47,103 nucleotides of DNA from a virus: positions 272 to 47,374 of the IMG/VR virus record IMGVR_UViG_3300037961_006195; one strand, given 5' to 3'. The notes beneath the pieces were generated by a model. The model saw only the letters and a program-made list of their open reading frames with translations. It did not search any database and had not been told where the DNA came from. Positions 1 through 5,396 of this stretch are shown here, piece after piece. Made by a program: the position numbers and the translations under genes. Position 1 is the first letter of the stretch; every line of letters starts with the position of its first letter.

Positions 1-94
1 GAGTCATCCTAACTTCAAGCATGTCAAGATGATCATCAATCACTTTACCTGCATTTGTTTCCAGGTCAGCGAACAATTCACGTTTCGTTTTCAT
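1..94 (-). CDS. Partial small gene at left edge (N-terminus only)
   Basis: The ATG is at 94-92 and the frame stays open to the window edge, so about 31 N-terminal residues are visible, beginning MKTKRELFADLETNAGK. The start overlaps the stop of the upstream 102-residue gene in an ATGA, which implies translational coupling. The visible part is charged and probably helical. I do not recognise it. Confidence 0.6.
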   Translation of the reverse strand, partial: MKTKRELFADLETNAGKVIDDHLDMLEVRMT

Positions 95-399
95 TTTTTA
101 AAGATCTTGTAAAGTCCGTAGATGATACCACCAATCACAAAGATTGGCCACATTGAAATAACTAGGAAGAGACCAACAGCGACAGCAAGGAGAGACATCC
201 CAGCGAGAGTGCTAGAAACACCTCCGTCATCAGAATCGTCATCATCATTGTCTACACCATTGAAACGAGTTTGTAAGATTTTACCATCATACATCTCCTC
301 ACCCTGAGAACGTGCTTCAGCGTGTGTGATGCATCCTTGAACTGGCATCCATTGAATGCGTCCGTTCTTTTGTACCAAGACATCAAATCGTTTAGTCAT
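91..399 (-). CDS. Small membrane protein, unknown function (102 aa)
   Basis: The first ~50 residues are soluble (MTKRFDVLVQKNGRIQW at the start), followed by an acidic Asp-rich linker (DNDDDDSDD, ~51-59). One or two hydrophobic segments fill residues ~63-97 and a basic KIFKK tail ends the protein. This predicts an inner-membrane protein with its acidic domain on one face. The start ATG shares a base with the upstream gene's stop (TGATG), and the stop overlaps the next start (ATGA), so it belongs to a coupled operon. The family is not recognised. Confidence 0.7.
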   Translation of the reverse strand: MTKRFDVLVQKNGRIQWMPVQGCITHAEARSQGEEMYDGKILQTRFNGVDNDDDDSDDGGVSSTLAGMSLLAVAVGLFLVISMWPIFVIGGIIYGLYKIFKK

Positions 400-650
400 C
401 AGAGTGTACCTGCATTGTTAATGAACTCTTTGGCATCACTTACAGTAGTGAAATTACCAACAAAGTTATACTCGGGCCCACTATCGGTTTCAACAATTTT
501 TTTAATCGAGAAACCACCATTCTCTTTATCTTCGTAGATAGCACCGATGATTTCGCCATTGTTGTAAACTACCTCATTGTAAAGGACAAAGTTGAGATTG
601 CGGTGGTATTTAATACCAGTGGTGTCTTGAATGTGCATCATATCAAACAT
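399..650 (-). CDS. Small hypothetical phage protein (83 aa)
   Basis: A soluble mixed alpha/beta-looking protein with an internal GGFSIKKIVETDSG stretch. The ATG at 650 overlaps the upstream stop by a few bases. A start at the later Met-Met pair (641 or 638) is also possible because no clear Shine-Dalgarno separates them. It is part of the coupled minus-strand train and has no family that I recognise. Confidence 0.65.
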   Translation of the reverse strand: MFDMMHIQDTTGIKYHRNLNFVLYNEVVYNNGEIIGAIYEDKENGGFSIKKIVETDSGPEYNFVGNFTTVSDAKEFINNAGTL

Positions 651-909
651 ATTGAAGAGAAGGAATGTTCAGGGAAACTTTGAAGTTGTTGTGTTCTACC
701 TTCTCAATAGAGTGATTGGTAGGAGGAAGAATACTGAACTGATCATACACAATCCATGCATCTTCATCTTCTGAGATAACAGCGAAACCGAAGACTCCAG
801 CAGTTGGCATCATGTAGAGTCCATGTTTTTCTGCCTGTTTGAGTGATGAAAAACCACGAGTAGTGATTGTCCAGTCATCACCGAAGTAAGCGCAGATGAA
901 GTCGGTCAT
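643..909 (-). CDS. Small hypothetical phage protein (88 aa)
   Basis: I chose the ATG at 909 (protein MTDFICAYFGDDWTITTRG) because GAGAGG lies just upstream. A longer in-frame version starts at 927 and would add MLRGTP. That upstream Met lies inside the repeated element TATATTAGCCATGTTGAGA, which I read as a promoter plus leader. The sequence TTRGFSSLKQAEKHG looks like a small phage fold of the kind that displays a time or position stamp, but I cannot assign it. Confidence 0.65.
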   Translation of the reverse strand: MTDFICAYFGDDWTITTRGFSSLKQAEKHGLYMMPTAGVFGFAVISEDEDAWIVYDQFSILPPTNHSIEKVEHNNFKVSLNIPSLQYV

Positions 910-918
910 TGGTGTTCC

Positions 919-937
919 TCTCAACATGGCTAATATA
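919..937 (-). promoter_or_regulatory. Repeated promoter/leader element, copy 1
   Basis: TATATTAGCCATGTTGAGA on the minus strand, identical over 19 bases to 2422-2440. TATATT fits a -10 box and GAGA the start of a Shine-Dalgarno for the gene at 909. No good -35 (TTGACA) lies 17 nt upstream. A hairpin (GGAGAG...CTCTCC, about 966-988) precedes it. Confidence 0.45.
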
Positions 938-989
938 CATCAGATCAGGGTGTTGTGGAGAGATGGTGGACACCTCTCCGACTGTCACA

Positions 990-1148
990 TCAATCACTTA
1001 GCGGGTTAATTGTGCGCCAACCCTTTGCTGGTGTAGCATTACCTTTTGTTGGTTCTAATTCTTTCTTTAGTTTTTTAGTTTCATGCTTTATCTCTTCGTG
1101 AGTAATCTCCCACGATCCCTCTTCTTCTGGTGAGTGAAATCCTTTCAT
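990..1148 (-). CDS. Very small hypothetical protein (52 aa)
   Basis: It begins MKGFHSPEEEGSWEITHEEI and has a Lys/Glu-rich middle (KHETKKLKKELE) that predicts a helix. Its ATG overlaps the stop of the upstream 55-residue gene (TAATG), which supports it being translated. It is below the usual ORF size cut-off and is not recognised. Confidence 0.55.
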   Translation of the reverse strand: MKGFHSPEEEGSWEITHEEIKHETKKLKKELEPTKGNATPAKGWRTINPLSD

Positions 1149-1315
1149 TACCAAATTTCCGTCCATCGTTTGTGTGTTGCCTTGGTCATTCTACCTTCTT
1201 TAAGCATGTTATCACACACATTACAGAAGACTTGAAACTTTTCTTCACGAGTGAGAGTGTCAGCATACTCACATTTTTTCATGATGTTGAGCATGTATGA
1301 TTTGGAAGTGATCAT
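1148..1315 (-). CDS. Very small hypothetical protein (55 aa)
   Basis: It begins MITSKSYMLNIMKKCEYADT. It contains CNVC and an earlier Cys (KKCEY), too few for a confident zinc site. The ATG overlaps the stop of the upstream 19-residue membrane peptide (ATGA), and its stop overlaps the next start, so the three form a coupled chain. Confidence 0.55.
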   Translation of the reverse strand: MITSKSYMLNIMKKCEYADTLTREEKFQVFCNVCDNMLKEGRMTKATHKRWTEIW

Positions 1316-1371
1316 AGTATGGTGATGATGATGACAATAATAGCGAGGAGATACAACAAGAGATATTTCAT
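1312..1371 (-). CDS. Membrane micro-peptide (19 aa)
   Basis: Twenty codons including the stop encode MKYLLLYLLAIIVIIITIL, which is almost entirely hydrophobic and long enough to span a bilayer. The ATGA overlap with the following gene is the same coupling seen throughout this train. Upstream bases give only a weak ribosome site (AATCGAA). It could be a leader peptide for the next gene rather than a functional protein. Confidence 0.4.
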   Translation of the reverse strand: MKYLLLYLLAIIVIIITIL

Positions 1372-1387
1372 TTCGATTACTTTGTAA

Positions 1388-1579
1388 TTATAGACCCTCA
1401 GACAACTCACTGAGGGCCTCATGTAGACAGTTCTCCAACTGATCGTACAGATGACCTGCGTTGACATCGTGATGTGCAGAATACTGCTCAGTATGTCCTA
1501 AAGGACATCCCATCATCATATCCATGAGAAACTTAATTTGCTGAGTGTCAAGTTCTACTTGTGTGACTACACTATTCAT
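1388..1579 (-). CDS. Small hypothetical protein (63 aa)
   Basis: It begins MNSVVTQVELDTQQIKFLMD, carries a His/Cys-containing centre (CPLGHTEQYSAHHD) and an amphipathic C-terminal helix ending SELSEGL. The start overlaps the end of the upstream 86-residue gene by eight bases. A six-base-pair hairpin (CCCTCA...TGAGGG) spans the last codons but lacks a U-tract. Confidence 0.65.
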   Translation of the reverse strand: MNSVVTQVELDTQQIKFLMDMMMGCPLGHTEQYSAHHDVNAGHLYDQLENCLHEALSELSEGL

Positions 1580-1832
1580 GACTCAGTGGTTGAAGTATTT
1601 GCATAGCAGTATATGCGGTTACTTTTGACTTGTCAACGATTTTTCCTGGTTTCTTGACATTGACTGGAGCATGAACATCTCCAGTCTTTTTGTTGATGAA
1701 ACCCCACACAGTTTTGACTTGTTTGCCTTCAGCATACACATACTCTTTATGATGAATGAGCATGATTCGTTTGTACTTGGTGTTGAAGTCCTCAGTCAGA
1801 TAACTGTATCCTTCAGGTGCCTTCAGTTTCAT
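1572..1832 (-). CDS. Conserved cyanophage-type small protein (86 aa)
   Basis: The core WGFINKKTGDVHAPVNVKKP resembles a short protein common in T4-like cyanophages, which pairs a Trp-Gly-Phe strand with KxGDV and a K-P-A/G-K motif. That similarity is from memory and the function is unknown. It is probably a small soluble beta-rich protein. The start overlaps the upstream stop (ATGA), and the last codons overlap the next gene. Confidence 0.7.
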   Translation of the reverse strand: MKLKAPEGYSYLTEDFNTKYKRIMLIHHKEYVYAEGKQVKTVWGFINKKTGDVHAPVNVKKPGKIVDKSKVTAYTAMQILQPLSHE

Positions 1833-2017
1833 CGATACTTTGGTTTGTTTTGTTGTCTATCAAATTTATCAATTTGATATCCCTCTTTTAGAGCTTGAAT
1901 AATTATATTCTCATACGAATGAGAAAAGAGTGGGATGTGACGATGAAGGAGATAATCTTCACAGTCTTCTGATAGTGCTTCTTTCTCTTCGTGAGATAGT
2001 TTGGTTAGATCAAGCAT
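1829..2017 (-). CDS. Small hypothetical protein (62 aa)
   Basis: It begins MLDLTKLSHEEKEALSEDCEDY and ends with a basic FDRQQNKPKYR tail. It looks helical and soluble. It starts two bases past the stop of the upstream 52-residue gene and is coupled to the downstream gene by ATGA. It is not recognised. Confidence 0.65.
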   Translation of the reverse strand: MLDLTKLSHEEKEALSEDCEDYLLHRHIPLFSHSYENIIIQALKEGYQIDKFDRQQNKPKYR

Positions 2018-2019
2018 AG

Positions 2020-2178
2020 TTATACTGACATGATTTTACTGTTTAATGAATCAAAATCTTGAATATCATAATCAGCACGACCATTACATACGCCGTGTTC
2101 AATGACATCCATCATGATTTCTTGCAATAAAACCAGTTCCTCGTAAGTGAGACTAGAGATAGAAAAATGATTATACAT
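2020..2178 (-). CDS. Very small hypothetical protein (52 aa)
   Basis: It begins MYNHFSISSLTYEELVLLQEIMMDVIEHG, predicted as one long helix, then a short acidic stretch (DYDIQDFDSL). The ATG lies three bases after the stop of the 2182-2409 gene, consistent with reinitiation. It is in the size class that automated callers skip. Confidence 0.55.
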   Translation of the reverse strand: MYNHFSISSLTYEELVLLQEIMMDVIEHGVCNGRADYDIQDFDSLNSKIMSV

Positions 2179-2181
2179 AAC

Positions 2182-2409
2182 TCAACAAGCAGCAGGCATA
2201 TAGGACTGAGGTTCGGTCAGAAAGTCAGTGACTTCATAACCATGAAGATCAAGACGTGCATTGACAGTCTCAATCATATCACGACGTGACATCAACCGCA
2301 TGGATTGTGCTTCACCTTTGAACTTCAAAGTATACACAAACTTATCAGTCAGAATGTTGTGAGGGCGAAACTCAACAACCATGGAATTGCGTTTGTGGGT
2401 GACTTGCAT
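2182..2409 (-). CDS. Small hypothetical protein (75 aa)
   Basis: The start is either ATG 2409 (MQVTHKRNSMVVEFR) or the in-frame ATG 2430, which would add MLRRTPH. The upstream Met lies inside the same repeated TATATTAG...GAGA element seen at 919-937, so I prefer 2409. The ribosome site GAGACGG is weaker here than in the other copy, which leaves the choice open. The protein is basic and probably beta-rich. Confidence 0.6.
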   Translation of the reverse strand: MQVTHKRNSMVVEFRPHNILTDKFVYTLKFKGEAQSMRLMSRRDMIETVNARLDLHGYEVTDFLTEPQSYMPAAC

Positions 2410-2421
2410 GTGGGGTGTCCG

Positions 2422-2440
2422 TCTCAACATGGCTAATATA
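2422..2440 (-). promoter_or_regulatory. Repeated promoter/leader element, copy 2
   Basis: Second exact copy of TATATTAGCCATGTTGAGA. A hairpin with arms AAGTGTC and GACGCTT lies upstream, after the end of the 2490-2693 gene. As in copy 1, the order is gene stop, hairpin, element, new gene. This suggests a duplicated transcription start module. Confidence 0.45.
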
Positions 2441-2489
2441 CCATTGCCTAAGGGGTCTGGAAGCGTCTGTGTGACACTTCTTAGACTGT

Positions 2490-2693
2490 TTAGAGGTCAG
2501 CGTCAGGGTTGAGTGAATCATCGCTAATTAGAGAGTCATTAATGACTTGTTCAGCGTAATCTGTGATGATTTTAGTAATCTCTTCCTCAGTCATAGTATT
2601 CAACCAAGACCACAATGGATCTTCTGGATCCCATTCAAGAGAAAAAGATCCATCTTCATTTTGTTCAACTTTTAATGTATCAGTTTTATTCAC
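2490..2693 (-). CDS. Conserved cyanophage-type small acidic protein (67 aa)
   Basis: It starts with GTG (2693-2691) overlapping the upstream TGA in a GTGA. The sequence runs KVEQNEDGSFSLEWDPEDPLWSWL and then a Glu-rich helix. It resembles a short family frequent in cyanophages (DGSxxxEWDxEDPxWxW) that I know only as hypothetical. It is strongly acidic. Confidence 0.65.
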   Translation of the reverse strand: MNKTDTLKVEQNEDGSFSLEWDPEDPLWSWLNTMTEEEITKIITDYAEQVINDSLISDDSLNPDADL

Positions 2694-2986
2694 AGTTTAC
2701 CTCCAACAACACCACTGTTCACAACACGAGTATAGTCATCAATTGTACCATCTTGCAAACATTTAAGATGCCATCGTGTCATACGAATAACATCTTTCTC
2801 ATGCAATCCTGTGAGGAAATGTGCCCCCAGTGGTTCTTTCAAGATGGATACATGCAATCCAAATCGTGTTTTTTTAATGTAGAAAGCATCATCAATCCAA
2901 ACAACATTTTCGGGAATGTTTTTCTCAACAGTTCCACCCAATGAAGTTTCAATCGTCGTCTTTTTCTTCTGTGTCTCTTGTGTCAT
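2690..2986 (-). CDS. Conserved cyanophage-type hypothetical protein (98 aa)
   Basis: I chose ATG 2986 (MTQETQKKKTTIETS). A TTG codon lies one codon upstream. The core FYIKKTRFGLHVSILKEP and a later RMTRWHLKCLQ match a recurrent cyanophage small protein of unknown role, as I remember it. It overlaps the upstream 63-residue gene by about 38 bases and the downstream GTG start. Confidence 0.65.
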   Translation of the reverse strand: MTQETQKKKTTIETSLGGTVEKNIPENVVWIDDAFYIKKTRFGLHVSILKEPLGAHFLTGLHEKDVIRMTRWHLKCLQDGTIDDYTRVVNSGVVGGKL

Positions 2987-3140
2987 CAAAAATTGTGTTG
3001 AGTGTTAACTGTCTTTCCAATTCTACCTTAATTGTGTTCAAATGTCTATGGATGTAAGCTTGGTATGGGTTGCCTTTGGTTAGGTTTGTAATACCCTCAA
3101 CCTGGTGAATTGCCAGAATTAGTTTTGTTTTCTCGTCCAT
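2949..3140 (-). CDS. Small hypothetical protein (63 aa)
   Basis: It begins MDEKTKLILAIHQVEGITNL and ends in an acidic EEKDDD tail. It is probably helical. It overlaps both neighbours (about 44 and 38 bases), a denser packing than elsewhere in the train. The overlap lowers confidence slightly, but no better frame covers this stretch. Confidence 0.55.
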   Translation of the reverse strand: MDEKTKLILAIHQVEGITNLTKGNPYQAYIHRHLNTIKVELERQLTLNTIFDDTRDTEEKDDD

Positions 3141-3351
3141 GTGTCTCTGATTGTAGTTTCTTTAGGTATCGTTTCATCATCCAAGAATCATACTTAATTC
3201 TGGGATACATCGTGATAATAAACCACCTACGTCTGATAGTTACCCACAGTTCCATGAATCTAAGGTTTACTAACCTTGCTGCATTGTCATCTGTAATAAC
3301 AAAATATACACAAATAGAAAACAATACTAGAAGAGTATAATAAGTCCCCAT
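3097..3351 (-). CDS. Small membrane-anchored protein (84 aa)
   Basis: I chose ATG 3351, which shares a base with the upstream TGA (TGATG). A TTG one codon earlier is the alternative. An N-terminal hydrophobic segment (YTLLVLFSICVYFVI, ~4-18) is followed by a basic Trp/Arg-rich domain (RRRWFIITMYPRIKY). This predicts a short transmembrane anchor with a cytoplasmic basic domain. Function unknown. Confidence 0.6.
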   Translation of the reverse strand: MGTYYTLLVLFSICVYFVITDDNAARLVNLRFMELWVTIRRRWFIITMYPRIKYDSWMMKRYLKKLQSETHGRENKTNSGNSPG

Positions 3352-3533
3352 CAATAAAACTCCTTGTTCCTCTTTGTATCAAGATATGAAAGGATTTCAC
3401 CTCTCCATTCCATTAACTCATGATAACAAAGTTGTTCATGAGCATCTCTACGAAGTTCTGGATCTGGTTTTAGTACACTCTCATAAAATAAATTGAAGGC
3501 ATCGCGACGTTTTTGTTGTTTTGATTCGTCCAT
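3351..3533 (-). CDS. Small hypothetical protein (60 aa)
   Basis: It begins MDESKQQKRRDAFNLFYESVLKP and is Glu/Arg-rich and probably all-helical. The stop shares a base with the start of the membrane protein downstream. The gene follows the 58-residue gene with a 29-base gap that shows no clear promoter. Confidence 0.6.
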   Translation of the reverse strand: MDESKQQKRRDAFNLFYESVLKPDPELRRDAHEQLCYHELMEWRGEILSYLDTKRNKEFY

Positions 3534-3562
3534 TTGATTTATATGAGTGTTGTTATCATAAC

Positions 3563-3739
3563 CTATGTATCACCTTTTTTATGTTTTTTTCGGTATTTCT
3601 TTAGGTTTGCGTAACCAGTCTTAATTCTCTGATATGCCTCCTCAGAACTAATCTTATTAGCGATTTCCATATTAACAGCAGTTGTCACTACTACCTCAAA
3701 CTGTCTTAATTCTAAGTCATAATCATCAAAATTATACAT
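3563..3739 (-). CDS. Very small hypothetical protein (58 aa)
   Basis: The protein is MYNFDDYDLELRQFEVVV at its start, acidic at the N-terminus and strongly basic at the C-terminus (KKYRKKHKKGD). AAGGAAA upstream of the ATG is a reasonable ribosome site. It is the first gene after the strong terminator at 3770-3796, so it needs its own promoter or readthrough. I see no convincing -35/-10 between them. Confidence 0.55.
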   Translation of the reverse strand: MYNFDDYDLELRQFEVVVTTAVNMEIANKISSEEAYQRIKTGYANLKKYRKKHKKGDT

Positions 3740-3769
3740 ATATTTCCTTACGTACTACAATGTAGCTAT

Positions 3770-3796
3770 AAAAAAACCTCCCCGAAGGGAGGTTTT
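3770..3796 (-). terminator. Strong rho-independent terminator
   Basis: On the minus strand a stem of about nine base pairs (AAACCTCCC/GGGAGGTTT) closes a TTCG-type loop and is followed by seven Ts. The plus strand also ends in Ts, so it could act both ways. It ends the transcript carrying the 55- and 59-residue genes and directly abuts the inverted-repeat structure at 3797-3890. Confidence 0.85.
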
Positions 3797-3890
3797 ACTG
3801 GGGTTGATCTTAATTTCAAAGACCAATTGATATGAAGTGTTCATGCGAACACTCTCGGTAATTAAACCACTCGCAGGAATCAACCCCAGT
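3797..3890 (-). ncRNA. Structured RNA candidate at an mRNA 3' end
   Basis: A perfect 12-base inverted repeat (3879-3890 with 3797-3808) encloses about 70 nt. Inside, AGTGTTC-GCAT-GAACACT forms a 7-bp hairpin, and TTTAATT can pair with AATTAAG next to ACC/GGT pairing. The outer stem contains the stop codon and last codons of the 59-residue gene, and its far end touches the terminator. It is not a tRNA. Function is inference only: 3' end protection, a processed small RNA or a ligand-binding element. Confidence 0.4.
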
Positions 3891-4059
3891 CATCATCAAA
3901 GTCTGGATCTGACTTTCGATTCCACCTCTTCTTACCAGAGATTTTATATCCACTGGCAATTTCTTCATATTCATAGTCACTGTTCATAGCATAATTAATC
4001 TTTTCTTCTCTAAAAGTATTGGACTTTTTAGCAGAATACTTGCGATGAGTACGTGCCAT
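3880..4059 (-). CDS. Very small basic hypothetical protein (59 aa)
   Basis: It begins MARTHRKYSAKKSNTFREEK and ends in DPDFDDDWG. The basic N-terminus and acidic C-terminus could suit nucleic-acid or polymerase binding, but no family is recognised. AAGGAGG lies 12 bases before the ATG, a strong ribosome site. The stop codon lies inside the outer stem of the RNA structure that follows. Confidence 0.6.
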   Translation of the reverse strand: MARTHRKYSAKKSNTFREEKINYAMNSDYEYEEIASGYKISGKKRWNRKSDPDFDDDWG

Positions 4060-4082
4060 TGTTGATGGTAATCCTCCTTAAT

Positions 4083-4250
4083 TTACTCGTAATAAGTGTC
4101 GAAAGCGTAGTCATATTCAGACTGTGAGTCATCGTAGAATTCACAGTCCTCTTTTTTGTTGAGATCCATTTTGCGATAATACTCGTCAAGTTGAATCTCA
4201 TCCCGTATCTCGTCTATAATTGAACGATTTTGAATCGGTGTTGAGAACAT
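4083..4250 (-). CDS. Very small acidic hypothetical protein (55 aa)
   Basis: It begins MFSTPIQNRSIIDEIRDEIQ and ends with a Tyr/Asp-rich stretch (YDYAFDTYYE). AGAGGA precedes the ATG. It is the first gene behind the consensus promoter at 4276-4304 and is followed by the 59-residue gene. It is therefore probably expressed early and strongly, perhaps as a host-takeover peptide, which is inference from position only. Confidence 0.6.
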   Translation of the reverse strand: MFSTPIQNRSIIDEIRDEIQLDEYYRKMDLNKKEDCEFYDDSQSEYDYAFDTYYE

Positions 4251-4275
4251 TGTTCATCCTCTGATGTACTTGGTA

Positions 4276-4304
4276 ATAATACACCAACCCAGACTATTTG
4301 TCAA
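4276..4304 (-). promoter_or_regulatory. Consensus sigma70-type promoter
   Basis: TTGACA (4304-4299), a 17-base spacer and TATTAT (4281-4276) on the minus strand. A start about 7 bases further down would leave a short leader before the ATG at 4250. This should be read by unmodified host RNA polymerase. Confidence 0.85.
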
Positions 4305-4324
4305 GGGGCTTGCGTAAATATTAT

Positions 4325-4468
4325 TTAGTCCATCATCAGATTTTTTATCCACTCATCAAATTCTTCTCCAATGGAAATAGCATCTTCATATTTTCCCTCA
4401 TTGATGAGGAATTCTAATCGTTCTGTTCTATCCTTGAGAATTTCTTTGATGATAGTTTCAGTTATCAT
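4325..4468 (-). CDS. Very small hypothetical protein (47 aa)
   Basis: It begins MITETIIKEILKDRTERLEF and reads as two helices (the second IGEEFDEWIKNLM). The ATG overlaps the stop of the zinc-binding protein upstream in an ATGA. Between its stop and the promoter at 4299 there is no recognisable terminator. Confidence 0.55.
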   Translation of the reverse strand: MITETIIKEILKDRTERLEFLINEGKYEDAISIGEEFDEWIKNLMMD

Positions 4469-4734
4469 ATCTCTTTACCCCATTTTGAAATAGGACAGGA
4501 AGCGTGTTTTAGTCTAGTTTTAGCTGACATAAAACAACCACATTTTTTGCATTGTGTTGTTGAACTATTAAATTCTGGACATGCTCTACAAATTGATAAC
4601 CTATTGGAAACAGCACTTGGAGAACAAAAAGTATTTTTTCCTTTGGCGATATCACCAACGGTATCTGTGACTGTTTCAGAAAGATTCTTTAATTTATAAA
4701 CAATCTCTTTTCTGATATCGTCTCTTCTGGACAT
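4465..4734 (-). CDS. Cys-rich zinc-ribbon-like phage protein (89 aa)
   Basis: Cysteines at 37, 49, 52, 62, 65, 67 and 80 fall in a C-x2-CP...C-x2-C-x-C pattern (ICRACPEF...CKKCGCFM), followed by KTRLKHASCP and KW. This layout recurs in small phage proteins that probably bind one or two zinc ions. The N-terminal half is a charged helix. The start shares a base with the stop of the coiled-coil gene upstream. The biological role is unknown; a structural scaffold or transcription cofactor would both fit. Confidence 0.7.
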   Translation of the reverse strand: MSRRDDIRKEIVYKLKNLSETVTDTVGDIAKGKNTFCSPSAVSNRLSICRACPEFNSSTTQCKKCGCFMSAKTRLKHASCPISKWGKEI

Positions 4735-4964
4735 CAGTCAAGAACTGCAGCGACTGCTTCAGGTGATGCTTCGGGTTCTGCTGCAGGTTCTTCAGTTGTT
4801 TCTTCTTCTGGTGCAAGGATACCGAGTCCTTCAATTGCACCTTGGAGTTTAACGTAAAGTTCTTTCTTCTGAGTCAATTCAGCGTCAAGTTTACGAAGTT
4901 CATCAGCAACTGTTGCTTGCTGTTCTTTAAAGTTAGCGAGAAGTTCTTCAGGAGTCATTGTCAT
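4734..4964 (-). CDS. Coiled-coil protein downstream of tail fibre (76 aa)
   Basis: It begins MTMTPEELLANFKEQQ, with heptad-like Leu spacing through ~residue 45, then an acidic Glu/Pro/Ala tail (EEETTEEPAAEPEASPE). Small coiled-coil proteins after tail-fibre genes often serve as fibre accessory or assembly proteins in cyanophages. That is analogy, not proof. It has its own sigma70-type promoter just upstream, unlike the fibre genes. A second in-frame ATG at 4958 is possible. Confidence 0.65.
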   Translation of the reverse strand: MTMTPEELLANFKEQQATVADELRKLDAELTQKKELYVKLQGAIEGLGILAPEEETTEEPAAEPEASPEAVAAVLD

Positions 4965-4994
4965 TTGTTTTACCTATAGAATAGTAATGTGGTA

Positions 4995-5023
4995 ATCATA
5001 GAATATTTAGTCAGTTTTGTCAA
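4995..5023 (-). promoter_or_regulatory. Consensus sigma70-type promoter
   Basis: TTGACA (5023-5018), 17-base spacer, TATGAT (5000-4995) on the minus strand, 31 bases before the ATG at 4964. It separates the late virion block from the early small-gene block. Confidence 0.8.
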
Positions 5024-5089
5024 CCTACTTGACAGGGATAACCGAACTCAGTAAAATAACTCTGCCAAGGTTCAAAAGAGAAGCTATAA

Positions 5090-5368
5090 TTATTCTTCTG
5101 GGGGAGGTGGAAGTTCAGGTTCTGTTGGTATATCTGCCGCTTTACCAACTACTCCCAAGTCATAAGCTTGTTGGACTTGTGCATCAACACCAACAGCAAT
5201 TGCGATACTATTTGCATTGCAATGTGCAGTATTTAATTGAATAATTTCTTCAACGGCAATACGAGCGCGATTAATTGCTGAATTGGTAATCCATTCATCA
5301 ACATCGGCAGCAATATATTCCATGCCTAATTTTTCAGTTTCTGTTAATGTGATTGTGTAATCTGCCAT
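5090..5368 (-). CDS. Small virion-region protein, cyanophage-conserved (92 aa)
   Basis: It begins MADYTITLTETEKLGMEYIA, followed by DEWITNSAINRARIAVEEII, NTAHCNANSIAIAVGVDAQV and a Pro/Glu-rich tail. I recall near-identical short proteins beside tail-fibre genes in cyanophages, where their function is unassigned. It lies 28 bases beyond the end of the 1115-residue fibre and probably shares its transcript. The 125 bases after its stop hold only the promoter at 4995-5023. Confidence 0.65.
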   Translation of the reverse strand: MADYTITLTETEKLGMEYIAADVDEWITNSAINRARIAVEEIIQLNTAHCNANSIAIAVGVDAQVQQAYDLGVVGKAADIPTEPELPPPPEE

Positions 5369-5396
5369 TTTATATAACTTATGTGGTTTTTTATAT

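Noticed and set aside
3797-3890. Reading the inverted-repeat region as a tRNA or a glutamine riboswitch
   Set aside because: The outer stem is 12 bp and there are no D, anticodon or T arms; the conserved glutamine-riboswitch bases that I know are not present.
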